In this document: in pieces, positions 8,060-17,259 of the stretch
Position numbering within the stretch: position 1 is the stretch's first letter
Layout: every line of letters begins with the position of its first letter
Assembly (NCBI RefSeq): GCF_002087085.1
Contig: NZ_MWQY01000007.1
Location: 124,001-188,000 of the forward strand
Length of the DNA: 64,000 nt
Origin: Marispirochaeta aestuarii
Lineage (GTDB): Bacteria; Spirochaetota; Spirochaetia; JC444; Marispirochaetaceae
Direction: 5' to 3'
Notes under the pieces: generated by a model
Told to the model about the DNA's origin: nothing
What the model saw: only the letters and a program-made list of their open reading frames with translations
The model's database searches: none
Program-made: the position numbers and the translations under genes

Positions 8060-8878
8060 TTGTCTGTACGAATTTTCTGCATGGGAGAGATCGTCGGCAA
8101 GGCCGGCGTTTTTTGTGTAAAATCACTGTTAAAGGATTTCCGGAAAGAGAAGAAGATCGATCTCGTGGTCGCTAACGGCGAAGGAACCACCGGGGGTTTC
8201 GGTCTCGGAAAGAATCACTCCATCTACCTTCACAAGCTGGGAATCGATGTGATTACCGGCGGCGAATGTATCTATTACAAGCGGGACATGGTTTCCCACA
8301 TCCGCCAGGCTCCCTACATACTGCGGCCGGCCAATTATCCCCCGGGAAATCCGGGCCGGGGCTGGTGGGTATACCAGGTGGGAGAATACAAGGTGGGTGT
8401 TATATCCCTGCTGGGTCAGTCGGGATTCCGACGGGTGCATTTGAGCAACCCCTTCAGTTTTCTTCCCGCCATCGTGGACAAGATCCGCAGGGAAACGCCG
8501 ATCATTCTGCTGGATTTCCATGCCGCCACCACGGCGGAAAAATATACCATGTTTCATCACGCCGACGGTCAGGTATCCGCCATCGCCGGAACCCACAACA
8601 AGGCGCTCAGTGCCGATGAGTGCATTCTGCCCAGGGGGACCGGCATGATCTGCGATACCGGGCGTACCGGAAGCATTGATTCCGTGGGCGGACTGGATAT
8701 CGAGACGGAAATTGGGCAATTTATAACCCAGATCCCGGAACGCTCGAAGGAGGCCTGGGACGGACTTGAGATGCAGGGAGTGATCTTCGAAATCAACGCC
8801 GAGGGACGAACCACCGCGGTTGAGCGGGTCAGGATTCCCTGCAGGGAGGTTCCCGATGAACGAAAGAGTGAAAGTTAA
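8060..8878 (+). CDS. YmdB/TIGR00282-like metallophosphoesterase with altered ligands
   Basis: A 272-residue protein that follows the YmdB/DR1281 fold from end to end: a start like M-x-I-x-x-x-G-(D)-I-V-G, A-N-G-E, F-H-A near residue 155, A-G-T-H, and I-L-P-R-G-T then D-S-V-G-G. Characterised members are di-metal cyclic-nucleotide phosphodiesterases. Several expected ligands differ here: D to E in G-E-I-V-G, N to G after A-N-G-E, the G-N-H motif reads G-E-C, and the second His of H-T-H is Lys. It may be inactive or use a changed site. The start is TTG with GGAAA upstream. It overlaps the next gene by 23 nt. Confidence 0.75.
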   Translation: MSVRIFCMGEIVGKAGVFCVKSLLKDFRKEKKIDLVVANGEGTTGGFGLGKNHSIYLHKLGIDVITGGECIYYKRDMVSHIRQAPYILRPANYPPGNPGRGWWVYQVGEYKVGVISLLGQSGFRRVHLSNPFSFLPAIVDKIRRETPIILLDFHAATTAEKYTMFHHADGQVSAIAGTHNKALSADECILPRGTGMICDTGRTGSIDSVGGLDIETEIGQFITQIPERSKEAWDGLEMQGVIFEINAEGRTTAVERVRIPCREVPDERKSES

Positions 8879-9269
8879 GTCGATTGCCGGCGACAGGCTT
8901 ATATGCAGCTGCACGACATCGGCCTGCAAATCCTGCAGCGGCAACAGCTTCTGCAATATAAAAATACGGGAGATAGAGGCTCTGAAGCCCGGGAATGTCC
9001 CGGTGGAGGTCGGGGATACCGTGGAGATACATCTTCCCCCGGGAAAGACCATCTTCGCGGGCTTCATGGTAATGATACTGCCCCTGATCCTCTTCGGAGT
9101 CTTTTTCTTCCTGGCAGGACTGGCCCTTCCGGAATCCGGTGAGGGCCTGCGCGTCCTTGCGGGGGTTCTTGGACTTGTTTCCGGCTTTGGGGCAAGCTGG
9201 CTCTATTCAAAGGCCACCAACAGCCGCAACCTGCCCGAAGTGGTCCGGGTCCTGGGAAAGACGGATTAG
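8856..9269 (+). CDS. RseC/MucC-like redox membrane protein
   Basis: A 137-residue protein of the RseC/MucC (SoxR-reducing system) family. A soluble N-terminal part has a Cys-rich motif (CSCTTSACKSCSGNSFC) like the family's C-x5-C-x2-C-x5-C, then two transmembrane helices (about residues 65-85 and 92-112). In other bacteria RseC goes with the Rnf-related SoxR reduction system or with sigma-E control; neither partner is in this window. The ATG at 8856 has GGAGG 7 nt upstream. It ends 2 nt before the converging cheB stop. Confidence 0.8.
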   Translation: MNERVKVKSIAGDRLICSCTTSACKSCSGNSFCNIKIREIEALKPGNVPVEVGDTVEIHLPPGKTIFAGFMVMILPLILFGVFFFLAGLALPESGEGLRVLAGVLGLVSGFGASWLYSKATNSRNLPEVVRVLGKTD

Positions 9270-9270
9270 A

Positions 9271-10437
9271 TCAGCCCCCGTAGGAGGGGCTTCGCACAAG
9301 TCGTCCGATGGTATCCGCCATATCCTGCAGTTTTACGATGTGATCGATATATCCGTGATCGACCGCAACCTTGGGCATCCCGTAGACAATGCATGACTCC
9401 TCATCCTGGGCCAGGGTCACTCCACCCATACGATGAATGGTCCCGATCTCCCGGGCACCGTCCCGTCCCATGCCGGTCATGATAACCGCCAGGGCGCGGT
9501 TGCCGTATTCGGCGGCCACGGATTTGAACAGAACATCCGCGGAAGGCCGGTGTCCGTTGACCGGCTCGTCGTCGCTCAGGTGGACAATGCCGGAAAGTCG
9601 GCGTTTTTCCACCCGGATATGTTTGTTGCCCGGGGTAATCAGCACGCGTCCCGGACTCAGAAGGTCTCCCTCCTCCGCCTCCTTGACCTCGAGGCCGGAG
9701 ATCCTGTCCAGACTGCGGGCGAACTCCTGGGTAAAACCCGCGGGCATGTGCTGTACAACGACAACCGGAACCGGAAGCTCCCGGTCCATGGCGGCGAAAA
9801 CCTTGCGCAGGGCGTTGGGACCGCCGGTGGATATGCCGATGGCCAGAAGGTCGATCCCCGCGGGAAGCTGCCGTTCATGCCGCGGCCGGGGCGCCGGAAA
9901 ATCGTCTATCCGCTTTTCCCGGATCTCCCGCAGCAGAGTCGGCGCAGGTGCGGCAGGCCGGGGCATAACCGACGCGGAAACGGGACTGTCCGGCACCAGG
10001 GGTACGTTCCCGGTCTGCCGGCGATACTGAGATCCGTAGGCCCGCACGGTCTCCACGATCTGATCGCCCACCACGTGGATGTCCTCGGAAATGGATCCCG
10101 AAGGTTTCATGATAAAATCCGAAGCCCCCAGGTTCAGGGCTTCCATGGTAATCTGGGCTCCCCGGCGGGCCAGGGACGAGAGGATTACCACCGGGACCTT
10201 TATTCCCTGCCTGCGGCGCTCCTTGAGAAACTCGATGCCGTTCATCTCGGGCATCTCGATATCCAGCAGAATCAGGTCGGGCTTCAGAAGGGGTATCTTC
10301 TGGAGGGCGAACTTTCCGTTCATCGCCTTGCCCACCACCGTCAGCCCTTCTGCTCCATCGACAATACGGGAAATCAGATTGCGCATCAGCGCAGAGTCGT
10401 CACAAACCAGAACCCCAAGGGGAAGATTCTCCGTCAC
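9271..10437 (-). CDS. cheB: Chemotaxis response regulator protein-glutamate methylesterase
   Basis: A 388-residue protein with an N-terminal receiver domain (DDSALMR; phospho-acceptor Asp in LILLDIEMPEMNG), a linker of about 50 residues, and a C-terminal methylesterase whose triad is seen in G-I-S-T-G-G (Ser), V-Q-H-M-P (His) and T-G-M-G-R-D-G (Asp). It removes methyl groups, or deamidates, on chemoreceptors, and phosphorylation by CheA raises activity. It lies 14 nt after cheR on the same strand. Other che genes are not in the window. Confidence 0.96.
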   Translation of the reverse strand: MTENLPLGVLVCDDSALMRNLISRIVDGAEGLTVVGKAMNGKFALQKIPLLKPDLILLDIEMPEMNGIEFLKERRRQGIKVPVVILSSLARRGAQITMEALNLGASDFIMKPSGSISEDIHVVGDQIVETVRAYGSQYRRQTGNVPLVPDSPVSASVMPRPAAPAPTLLREIREKRIDDFPAPRPRHERQLPAGIDLLAIGISTGGPNALRKVFAAMDRELPVPVVVVQHMPAGFTQEFARSLDRISGLEVKEAEEGDLLSPGRVLITPGNKHIRVEKRRLSGIVHLSDDEPVNGHRPSADVLFKSVAAEYGNRALAVIMTGMGRDGAREIGTIHRMGGVTLAQDEESCIVYGMPKVAVDHGYIDHIVKLQDMADTIGRLVRSPSYGG

Positions 10438-10451
10438 CCTTACCTCCCTGA

Positions 10452-11270
10452 TCAGGTGAATTTACGATAAATGCAGGCCCAGTCGGTCTTGAGAAACTCA
10501 AAACCCGTCTTCATGCCGAAAAGGGATTCGGAATGGCCGATGAACAGATAGGAATGGCCGTTCATGGCCTGCCAGAACTTCTGTATGACCGCCTCCTGGG
10601 CGGGCTCGTCGAAATAGATAATCACATTGCGGCAGAAAACAAGATCGAGATTCCGCTGCCCCGAATCGAACTTCAGGTTGTGATAATCAAATTTGATGAG
10701 TCTCTTTATCTCCTCGTTGACGCGAAAACCGTCGCCCTCGGGACTGAAAAAGCGTTTTACATACTTGTCCGGAACCCCGTTCAGCCGCGGTTCGGGGTAC
10801 AGGCCCTCCTTCGCGGTCATCAGGGATTTGAGACTCAGGTCCGAGGCAACGATTTCGACGGTGAACCCTGCCGGGAGCAGGTCCTTGCAGACCATGGCCA
10901 GGGAATAGGGTTCCTCCCCGGTGGAACACCCGGCGCTCCAGATGCGCAGGGTTTTATTCCCGCTGTCCTGCTTGTGGCGGATCAGATCGGGAATTACGTA
11001 GTATTCCAGAGTCTGAAAATGAGCAGTATTTCTGAAAAAACGGGTCAGATTGGTGGTCACCGAGTCAAGCAGCACCTTCATCTCGTCACCATTCTCCCGT
11101 ATCCGTTTCAGATAGAGGGCCGGGGTCTCGACCTTGGTAAGGCGGAGACGTTCCTTGAGCCGGCTCTCCAGAATAGAGCGATTGGAGGCGGAAAAGTGGA
11201 TCCCGCTCTCATTATATATCAGTTCCCGGTACTGATCGAACTCCTGATCGTTTAAAAAGCTTGTTCCCAT
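10452..11270 (-). CDS. cheR: Chemotaxis protein methyltransferase
   Basis: SAM-dependent glutamate methyltransferase for chemoreceptors: an N-terminal all-helical CheR domain with S-R-L-K-E-R, then T-R-F-F-R-N, the SAM-binding loop W-S-A-G-C-S-T-G-E-E-P-Y and C-R-N-V-I-I-Y-F. It is about 272 residues from the ATG at 11270. A TTG five codons upstream is also possible, and neither has a clear ribosome-binding site. It forms an adaptation pair with cheB. Confidence 0.95.
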   Translation of the reverse strand: MGTSFLNDQEFDQYRELIYNESGIHFSASNRSILESRLKERLRLTKVETPALYLKRIRENGDEMKVLLDSVTTNLTRFFRNTAHFQTLEYYVIPDLIRHKQDSGNKTLRIWSAGCSTGEEPYSLAMVCKDLLPAGFTVEIVASDLSLKSLMTAKEGLYPEPRLNGVPDKYVKRFFSPEGDGFRVNEEIKRLIKFDYHNLKFDSGQRNLDLVFCRNVIIYFDEPAQEAVIQKFWQAMNGHSYLFIGHSESLFGMKTGFEFLKTDWACIYRKFT

Positions 11271-11370
11271 AGTAATCACTATCAAGTGTATGGACTGGCC
11301 GCGGGGGTGTCAACGTGGGTAACAAAAAAACAGGAAAATGCTGAGTAAAGTGATATACTCTGGAATTGAA

Positions 11371-11850
11371 ATGAAGCATACCATTACAGTCGCGGAAGTG
11401 CAGGGAATTGCTCTTGACCGGGAATCCCAGTTGCCAATCGTCCTGCTTAAAACCAGCCATCCCGGCCGGATTATTCCCATCCCCGTGGGACCCTCCGAGG
11501 CCAGCGCAATTATTGTGGAGGTTGAGAAGGTTCACCCTCCCCGGCCCCTGACCCACGACCTGATTGCGGAACTTTTTCATCGCCACAATTTTTCCCTGCT
11601 GTACAGCGAAATCCGCGACCGTATCGAGGATACCTACACCGCCTTTATTCATTATCGCCGGCATTTCCGGAAACACAGTATGGAGGTACGTCCCAGCGAC
11701 GCCATAGCCCTCGCCCTGCGCATGGAAGCGCCCATCCATATAAACCCCCTGCTCCTGGCTGAGGCGGAACACTCCCTGGATGTCTTCCGTCATTTACACG
11801 GCGACGACATCCTGCTCCTGGAACCTGACTATAGAGACCACGCCGTTTAA
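11371..11850 (+). CDS. Bifunctional nuclease (BFN/DUF151) domain protein
   Basis: A 159-residue protein with the BFN pattern: I-x-x-A-L-D near the start, L-P-I-V-L-L-K, I-P-I-P-V-G-P-S-E-A, T-H-D-L, and R-P-S-D-A-I-A-L-A-L-R. Some plant and bacterial members show nuclease activity; for most the role is unknown. I prefer the ATG at 11371 because the family usually starts a few residues before the first beta strand; an ATG at 11338 with AGGA close by is possible. It lies 40 nt before pyrG. Confidence 0.85.
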   Translation: MKHTITVAEVQGIALDRESQLPIVLLKTSHPGRIIPIPVGPSEASAIIVEVEKVHPPRPLTHDLIAELFHRHNFSLLYSEIRDRIEDTYTAFIHYRRHFRKHSMEVRPSDAIALALRMEAPIHINPLLLAEAEHSLDVFRHLHGDDILLLEPDYRDHAV

Positions 11851-11890
11851 GGTTGACCACGCCCCCCCGATTCCGGGATAATCGGAGTAC

Positions 11891-13501
11891 ATGAAGAAAT
11901 ACATATTCGTTACCGGCGGGGTCTGTTCAAGCCTCGGAAAGGGTATCGCCGCGTCTTCTCTGGGAAGCCTTCTGGAGTGTCGCGGTCTGCGCATTCGAAT
12001 GATCAAGATAGATCCCTACATCAACGTCGATGCAGGGACCATGAGCCCCTATCAGCACGGCGAGGTCTACGTTACAGATGACGGCGCTGAAACAGACCTG
12101 GACCTGGGAAACTACGCCCGGTTCACCAACTCCCCCTTGAGCAGGGAACACTCCATAACTACCGGCCAGGTCTATCAGTCGGTAATTACCAAGGAGCGGG
12201 AGGGCCGCTACCTTGGCCGCACCGTCCAGGTCATTCCCCACATAACCGACGAAATCAAGCAGCGTATTTTCCGCATCGGGGAGGCCCAGGATGCGGACGT
12301 AACCCTCATCGAGGTGGGCGGAACCGTCGGCGACATCGAGAGCATCCCCTTTCTGGAGGCCGCCCGGCAGTTCAGCCACGACGTGGGCAAAAAGAACGTG
12401 GTTTTTATCCACCTCACCCTGGTACCCGAGGTAACCGGAGGGGAAATGAAGACCAAACCCACCCAGCATTCGGTCAAGCAGCTCCTTGAAATCGGAATCG
12501 TGCCGGACATCCTGCTCTGCCGCTCCACCAAGCCTCTTGAAGAGAGCATGCGCTCCAAGATCGCCCTCTTTACCAACGTGGACGACGAAGCGGTTATCTC
12601 CGCCCACGACGCGGGTTCCACCATCTACGAGGTTCCCCTGAACTACCACGCCGAAGGCCTGGACGACATCGCCGTGGCGAAGCTGGGAATCGAGACCCGG
12701 CCCATTGATCTTTCGGAATGGGAAAAGGTGGTGAACACGATTATCGGGGCCCGGCATACTGAGCGGATCGCCCTGGTGGGCAAGTATATCGACCTTCACG
12801 ACACCTATAAATCGGTCCACGAGGCCCTCTACCACGGTGGAATCGCCAACACGGTCAAGGTGGATATCATCAAGATCGATGCGGAAGAGCTGGAAAAGAC
12901 CGAGGACCTGGACTCCCTGATGGAAGGCATCCACGGCATCCTCATCCCCGGCGGATTCGGTCAGCGGGGAATAACCGGCATGGTAAAGGCCGCCCGGTAC
13001 GCCCGGCAGAACGCCCTGCCCTGCTTCGGAATATGCCTGGGACTGCAGGTAATGGTCATCGAGTACTCACGGAACGTTCTGGAGATAGAGGACGCCGATT
13101 CATCGGAGTTTTCCCCGGACGGCAAGAACTCCGTGGTCAGCCTCCTGGAGGAACAGGTGGACGTGACCCACTACGGCGGAACCATGCGCCTGGGACGCAG
13201 CGAAACCAGGCTGAAGGCCGGAACCATGATCCGCGACATTTACGGGGAGGAGACCATCTTCGAACGCCACCGGCACCGTTACGAGGTATCGAACCGTTTC
13301 CGTCCCCTCCTCGAGGAAAAGGGATTAATCATAAGCGGGGTAACCCCGGACGAAGCCCTGGTGGAATCCATCCAGTGGCCGGACCATCCCTGGGGAATCG
13401 GGGTTCAGTACCACCCGGAATTCCAGTCAAAACCGATCAAAGCTCACCCCCTCTTTACCAGTTTTATTGCCGCCGCCGACGAGGTCCGGGGCAGAGGATG
13501 A
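11891..13501 (+). CDS. pyrG: CTP synthase
   Basis: A 536-residue enzyme that makes CTP from UTP, ATP and glutamine. The N-terminal synthetase domain begins KYIFVTGGVCSSLGKGI and holds the ATP/UTP sites (E-V-G-G-T-V-G-D-I-E-S). The C-terminal class I glutamine amidotransferase has the nucleophile elbow F-G-I-C-L-G and H-P-E-F near the end. It is of normal length with all key motifs present. Its TGA overlaps the next ATG (ATGA), tying it to the lpt genes. Confidence 0.97.
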   Translation: MKKYIFVTGGVCSSLGKGIAASSLGSLLECRGLRIRMIKIDPYINVDAGTMSPYQHGEVYVTDDGAETDLDLGNYARFTNSPLSREHSITTGQVYQSVITKEREGRYLGRTVQVIPHITDEIKQRIFRIGEAQDADVTLIEVGGTVGDIESIPFLEAARQFSHDVGKKNVVFIHLTLVPEVTGGEMKTKPTQHSVKQLLEIGIVPDILLCRSTKPLEESMRSKIALFTNVDDEAVISAHDAGSTIYEVPLNYHAEGLDDIAVAKLGIETRPIDLSEWEKVVNTIIGARHTERIALVGKYIDLHDTYKSVHEALYHGGIANTVKVDIIKIDAEELEKTEDLDSLMEGIHGILIPGGFGQRGITGMVKAARYARQNALPCFGICLGLQVMVIEYSRNVLEIEDADSSEFSPDGKNSVVSLLEEQVDVTHYGGTMRLGRSETRLKAGTMIRDIYGEETIFERHRHRYEVSNRFRPLLEEKGLIISGVTPDEALVESIQWPDHPWGIGVQYHPEFQSKPIKAHPLFTSFIAAADEVRGRG

Positions 13502-14073
13502 CCCTGCGCCGCCTCCTCCATATCGCCGCCGCCGCCGCGGCCCTTGGAACAGGGTGCAGCCTGGAGTATCAGGAACTGGCGGAGAGCCTGGACGACGAGA
13601 CCCCTGCCCTGCGAATGAGCAGCGTCACAGTGGTCACCGTGGAGGAGGGACAGGAAAAGTTCCGCGTGCAGGCAGATTCCCTGGAGGATTACGAGAACAC
13701 CTTCCGTCGGATCCTTCGGGGGGCCGAATTCATCGAGTATGACCGGGAAGGCGAAGTCAGTACCCGGGGCAGGGCCGATCTGGTTGAGTTCGACACCCGC
13801 ACCGATAATGCCCTTCTCGAGGGCAATATCAGTTTTACCTCAGAGAAGGACAGCGCCACAGTGTCGGCTGATTACCTGGAGTGGATCGACGGGGAACGGC
13901 GCCTCGCCGGGCGCCCCGAGGGCGAGGTATACCTGGAACGAAAGAACGGCACCGGCATCAGGGGCTTCGGCTTCAGCGCGGACTTCCCGTCCCGGATTTT
14001 CCGCTTCAGCCGCGGAGTCTCCGGCCGCTACGTCTTTGATTCCGATGACGGCGGAGAGGGCAGCGAACCGTGA
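13498..14073 (+). CDS. lptC: LptC-like LPS export lipoprotein
   Basis: A 191-residue protein with an Ala-rich signal segment and a lipobox-like L-G-T-G-C-S, so probably an inner-membrane-anchored lipoprotein, followed by a beta-rich LptC/OstA-like domain (LEDYENTFRRILRGAEFIEY and later beta strands). LptC hands LPS from the LptBFG transporter to LptA. The family is poorly conserved; the assignment rests on the fold pattern plus its place before lptA and lptB. It starts in an ATGA overlap with pyrG. The same frame stays open back to 13033 only by overlapping pyrG out of frame. Confidence 0.72.
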   Translation: MTLRRLLHIAAAAAALGTGCSLEYQELAESLDDETPALRMSSVTVVTVEEGQEKFRVQADSLEDYENTFRRILRGAEFIEYDREGEVSTRGRADLVEFDTRTDNALLEGNISFTSEKDSATVSADYLEWIDGERRLAGRPEGEVYLERKNGTGIRGFGFSADFPSRIFRFSRGVSGRYVFDSDDGGEGSEP

Positions 14074-14747
14074 GATCCCCCTGCCATGTCAGCTGTCTTG
14101 TTCTCCTGCTGATCACCTCATTGCCCCTGGCGGCTGAAGAGAGTCTCTACTTTTCTGCGGATTCCACCGTCGCCCGCTTCGCCGAAGGCAGGGAACAGAC
14201 GGAACTTTCCGGCAACGCCCTGGTGGAAACAGAAGACCTGCTGATACAGGCAGACCGGATCGAGCTGTTCGGAGAGAATTTCCGCTACCTTCGCTGCAGC
14301 GGCGATATAAAGCTGGAGAACAGAAAGCAGGATTTCCTGATCCGCTCCTCCGTTATTTTTGTAGACCGGGAGCGGGAGATCTCCCGCATAGAAGGCTACG
14401 CGGAAATGGAGGACGGGGCCAACGGTCTTCTGATCCGGGGCGGGTTCTTTGAGGACCGGGGAGACGACGAGGGAGTAACCCTCATCCAGATGGGCGTCAG
14501 AATCATCAAGATTTCCGACGGCGAGGTGATGATCTGCAGGTCCGAGTTCGCCCGCTATTTCCGGGAAGAGAAGGTCCTGGAGCTGTCGGGTCTACCCCGG
14601 GTTGACTGGAAGGGAGATGTCTACCAGGCCTCCCGTATCCTGGTCGACCTGGAGACGGACGAAATCAGGCTTGAAGGACAGGTTACCGGTACCGTGGAAA
14701 CACAGGTCAAAGAAGAAGAGAATCTCCCGGCGGAGGCGGCGCCATGA
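14070..14747 (+). CDS. lptA: LptA/OstA-like periplasmic LPS-binding protein
   Basis: A 225-residue protein with a cleavable signal (CLVLLLITSLPLAA-E) and repeated beta-strand units typical of the OstA/LptA domain (ELSGNALVETEDLLIQADRIELFG, then a second run near residue 165). It would bridge the periplasm carrying LPS. The start is GTG at 14070, inside the end of lptC (GTGA). The C-terminus is acidic and extended compared with E. coli LptA. Confidence 0.78.
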   Translation: MRSPCHVSCLVLLLITSLPLAAEESLYFSADSTVARFAEGREQTELSGNALVETEDLLIQADRIELFGENFRYLRCSGDIKLENRKQDFLIRSSVIFVDREREISRIEGYAEMEDGANGLLIRGGFFEDRGDDEGVTLIQMGVRIIKISDGEVMICRSEFARYFREEKVLELSGLPRVDWKGDVYQASRILVDLETDEIRLEGQVTGTVETQVKEEENLPAEAAP

Positions 14748-15469
14748 GCAAACTGATTGTGGAGGGGCTCGCGAAATCCTTCGGCAGGAAGCTTGCCGTA
14801 AAGGACGTCAGCTTCGCCATGCAGAACGGAGAGATTGTCGGTCTCCTTGGTCCCAACGGCGCGGGAAAAACCACCGTCTTTTACATGATCGTGGGATTCA
14901 TAAAATCCGGGGGAGGAACGATTCTTCTGGATGAAGAAGAGATCACCCATCTTCCCATGTTCAAGCGGGCCCGGCTGGGCATATCCTATCTGCCCCAGGA
15001 GCCCTCGGTATTCAGGAAAATGAGCGCGGAAGACAACATCCGGGCCATTCTGGAAACCCGCCGGGACCTGGATAACCAGGCCCGATCGGCGAGGCTGGAG
15101 GAACTCCTGGAAGAACTGGGGATAGCCCACGTACGCCGGCAGAAGGGCTACACCCTCTCCGGGGGGGAACGACGACGCACGGAGATCGCCAGATCCCTGG
15201 CGGCGGAGCCCCGCTTTCTTCTGCTGGATGAACCCTTTGCAGGAATCGATCCCATAGCGGTGCATGAAATCAAGCGGATAATCCGCTCCCTGGCATCCAA
15301 GGGAATCGGTATTCTGATTACCGACCACAATGTGCGGGATACCCTGGAGATTACCGACCGCTCCTATATCATCAACATGGGAGAGATCCTGGTAAGCGGC
15401 GGCAGAACGGAAATTCTTGAAAGCGAAACCGCCAGGGAGATCTATCTGGGAGCGGAATTCCGGATGTAA
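14744..15469 (+). CDS. lptB: LPS export ABC transporter ATP-binding protein
   Basis: A 241-residue ABC ATPase: Walker A GPNGAGKTT, Q-loop Y-L-P-Q-E-P-S-V-F-R-K-M, signature L-S-G-G-E-R-R-R, Walker B LLLDEPFAGIDPIA and switch His in T-D-H-N-V-R. The Q-loop and the F-A-G-I-D-P-I form are typical of LptB. It starts in an ATGA overlap with lptA. The permease partners LptF/LptG are not in the window. Confidence 0.95.
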   Translation: MSKLIVEGLAKSFGRKLAVKDVSFAMQNGEIVGLLGPNGAGKTTVFYMIVGFIKSGGGTILLDEEEITHLPMFKRARLGISYLPQEPSVFRKMSAEDNIRAILETRRDLDNQARSARLEELLEELGIAHVRRQKGYTLSGGERRRTEIARSLAAEPRFLLLDEPFAGIDPIAVHEIKRIIRSLASKGIGILITDHNVRDTLEITDRSYIINMGEILVSGGRTEILESETAREIYLGAEFRM

Positions 15470-15495
15470 GCCGGCGGGATAACAAAAAGCTTCAA

Positions 15496-15524
15496 TTGAC
15501 AAATCACAAATGCAACTCTAGAAT
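15496..15524 (+). promoter_or_regulatory. Strong sigma-70 promoter in front of rpoN
   Basis: TTGACA, exactly 17 nt, TAGAAT: near-consensus. The start point would be near 15531, giving a leader of about 19 nt with GGAGG 5 nt before the GTG of rpoN. It gives rpoN and the genes after it expression independent of the lpt genes. Confidence 0.75.
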
Positions 15525-15549
15525 TCAGAGAACTCCCCCGGAGGGTATA

Positions 15550-16920
15550 GTGCAGTATCAGAGACCAGTACTTGTTCAGCAGCAGAAACTCAAGATGAGT
15601 CCCCAGCTTTACCAGTCCATCCAGATGATGGCCCTGCCCATCCAGGAACTGCGTCAGAAGATCCGGGAGGAACTGGAACGGAATCCCGCCCTGGAGATTG
15701 TCTCGGAAAAGCAGGCCCTTTCCATCGACGAGAACAGGCCGAACACCGAGGACTTCGATGCCTTCGAGAACTCCTCGGATCCCGGATACAACCAGAGCCG
15801 AGACCGGGAAGCGGGGGACCGGAAGCAGAAATTCCTGGAGGGAGCCCTGTCCCGGAGCGAATCCCTCCATGACCACCTGCTATGGCAGTGGCAGCTGCAG
15901 CCCGTCGACCGGGATCTCTACGAAACCGGGGAGCTGTTGATTCAGAACCTGGACCATAACGGATTCCATATCGAGGAACCCTCCACGTTTCTTTCTCCCC
16001 GCCAGATGGAACGCTTCCAGGAGGCGGCGGAACGTATCCGGCAGCTTGAACCGGCCGGCACCTGTACAGCCAACTTCAAAGAGAGCCTCATCGTGCAGGC
16101 CAGGCTCTCTCCGGCCGCCCCGGACAGAATCGAGGAGGTCATCGAAAAGCACATGGAACTCCTGGAACGAGGGCGTTATCAGGATGTGGCCCGGAAAATG
16201 CATATAGACCTTGAGGATGTGGACGAGATTCTCGAGTTTTTACGGACCCTGAACCCCTTTCCCGGACGCCTGTACTCCTCCGATGAAGTCTGCTTTGTCG
16301 TTCCCGACGTGATGGTGGTGATGCTCGACGGTGAATACCAGCCGATCCTGAATGATGAAGAGGTTCCGGTCCTGGGCATCAACGATTTTTACACCCAGCT
16401 CCTCAGGGAGAACAAAGCCCGGGACCAGAAAGAGGTCCGCAGCTTTGTCCGGGACCATGTAAAGGACGCTCAGTGGTTTATCCGTTCCGTTACACAGCGC
16501 AACCAGACCCTTCTGCGCATATCCAAGGCGGTTGTCGAATTTCAGCGGGACTTTTTTCGCCGGGGGCCAAAATACCTGAAGCCCCTTACACTGAAGGATA
16601 TTGCCCAGGCGGTGGATGTTCACGAAACAACTGTTTCCCGTATCGCAAATTCTAAGTATATTCAGACTGAATGGGGTATATTCGAACTGAAGTACTTCTT
16701 TACAAATTCCATATCCGGCGCCGGTTCAACGGGGTCGCAATTTTCGAAAGAGGGGGTAAAACACCGAATACGTGAGATTATCGAAGAGCACAGCAGCAGC
16801 AAACGGCTCTCGGACCAGAAAATCGCTGATATCCTCGCAGAGCGGGGAATCAAGATCGCCAGGAGGACGGTTGCCAAGTATCGTCAGGAGCTTGATATCC
16901 TCTCTTCCTACGATCGATAA
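15550..16920 (+). CDS. rpoN: RNA polymerase sigma-54 factor
   Basis: A 456-residue sigma-54. The N-terminal activator-interacting region is Gln/Leu-rich (QQQKLKMSPQLYQSIQMM). It is followed by the core-binding domain, the HTH, and the RpoN box in the form A-R-R-T-V-A-K-Y-R near the C-terminus. I chose GTG at 15550 because GGAGG lies 5 nt upstream; a TTG further up coincides with the -35 box. It directs transcription that depends on enhancer-binding ATPases such as the NtrX-like regulator encoded 4 kb downstream. Confidence 0.95.
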   Translation: MQYQRPVLVQQQKLKMSPQLYQSIQMMALPIQELRQKIREELERNPALEIVSEKQALSIDENRPNTEDFDAFENSSDPGYNQSRDREAGDRKQKFLEGALSRSESLHDHLLWQWQLQPVDRDLYETGELLIQNLDHNGFHIEEPSTFLSPRQMERFQEAAERIRQLEPAGTCTANFKESLIVQARLSPAAPDRIEEVIEKHMELLERGRYQDVARKMHIDLEDVDEILEFLRTLNPFPGRLYSSDEVCFVVPDVMVVMLDGEYQPILNDEEVPVLGINDFYTQLLRENKARDQKEVRSFVRDHVKDAQWFIRSVTQRNQTLLRISKAVVEFQRDFFRRGPKYLKPLTLKDIAQAVDVHETTVSRIANSKYIQTEWGIFELKYFFTNSISGAGSTGSQFSKEGVKHRIREIIEEHSSSKRLSDQKIADILAERGIKIARRTVAKYRQELDILSSYDR

Positions 16921-16941
16921 AACACTTTTGAGGGGGACTTC

Positions 16942-17235
16942 ATGCACTTTGAACTTAAAGGCGTCCACTATCATGTAAGCGAAAACACCACTGATTACAT
17001 TGAGAAGAAGATGCTTCGCCTGGAATCGGTAAAGGAGAATCTGGAAACGCTCCATATTACCATCACCAAAGAGAAGAACCTGTTCAAAGTAGAGGTGAAT
17101 TTTCACTTCAGCTGGGGAGCACCCTCCCATATCCGGGTGGACGGTCATGAACTCTGGCCTGCCATTGATGTGCTGTTCGATAAGCTTATTGTCAAGATAA
17201 AAAAAGAGAAGGAGAAGATTAACTCGCACCACTAG
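16942..17235 (+). CDS. hpf: Ribosome hibernation-promoting factor, short form
   Basis: A 97-residue protein of the HPF/RaiA (sigma-54 modulation) family: a beta-alpha-beta-beta-beta-alpha pattern, with the conserved G-H-E-L-W-P-A-I-D-V-L-F-D-K-L at the start of the second helix and a Lys-rich end. It binds the 30S decoding channel in starved cells. The short form lacks the dimerisation tail of long HPF. It sits 21 nt after rpoN, the usual place. Confidence 0.9.
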   Translation: MHFELKGVHYHVSENTTDYIEKKMLRLESVKENLETLHITITKEKNLFKVEVNFHFSWGAPSHIRVDGHELWPAIDVLFDKLIVKIKKEKEKINSHH

Positions 17236-17259
17236 GTACGGGATTCCATAATCACGCCA

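Noticed and set aside
11927-12934. 335-codon frame opposite pyrG
   Set aside because: Antisense shadow of an enzyme with all motifs intact; no ribosome-binding site and no domain seen.
13033-13497. Upstream extension of the lptC frame
   Set aside because: It overlaps pyrG out of frame; the lipoprotein signal and ATGA junction place the start at 13498.
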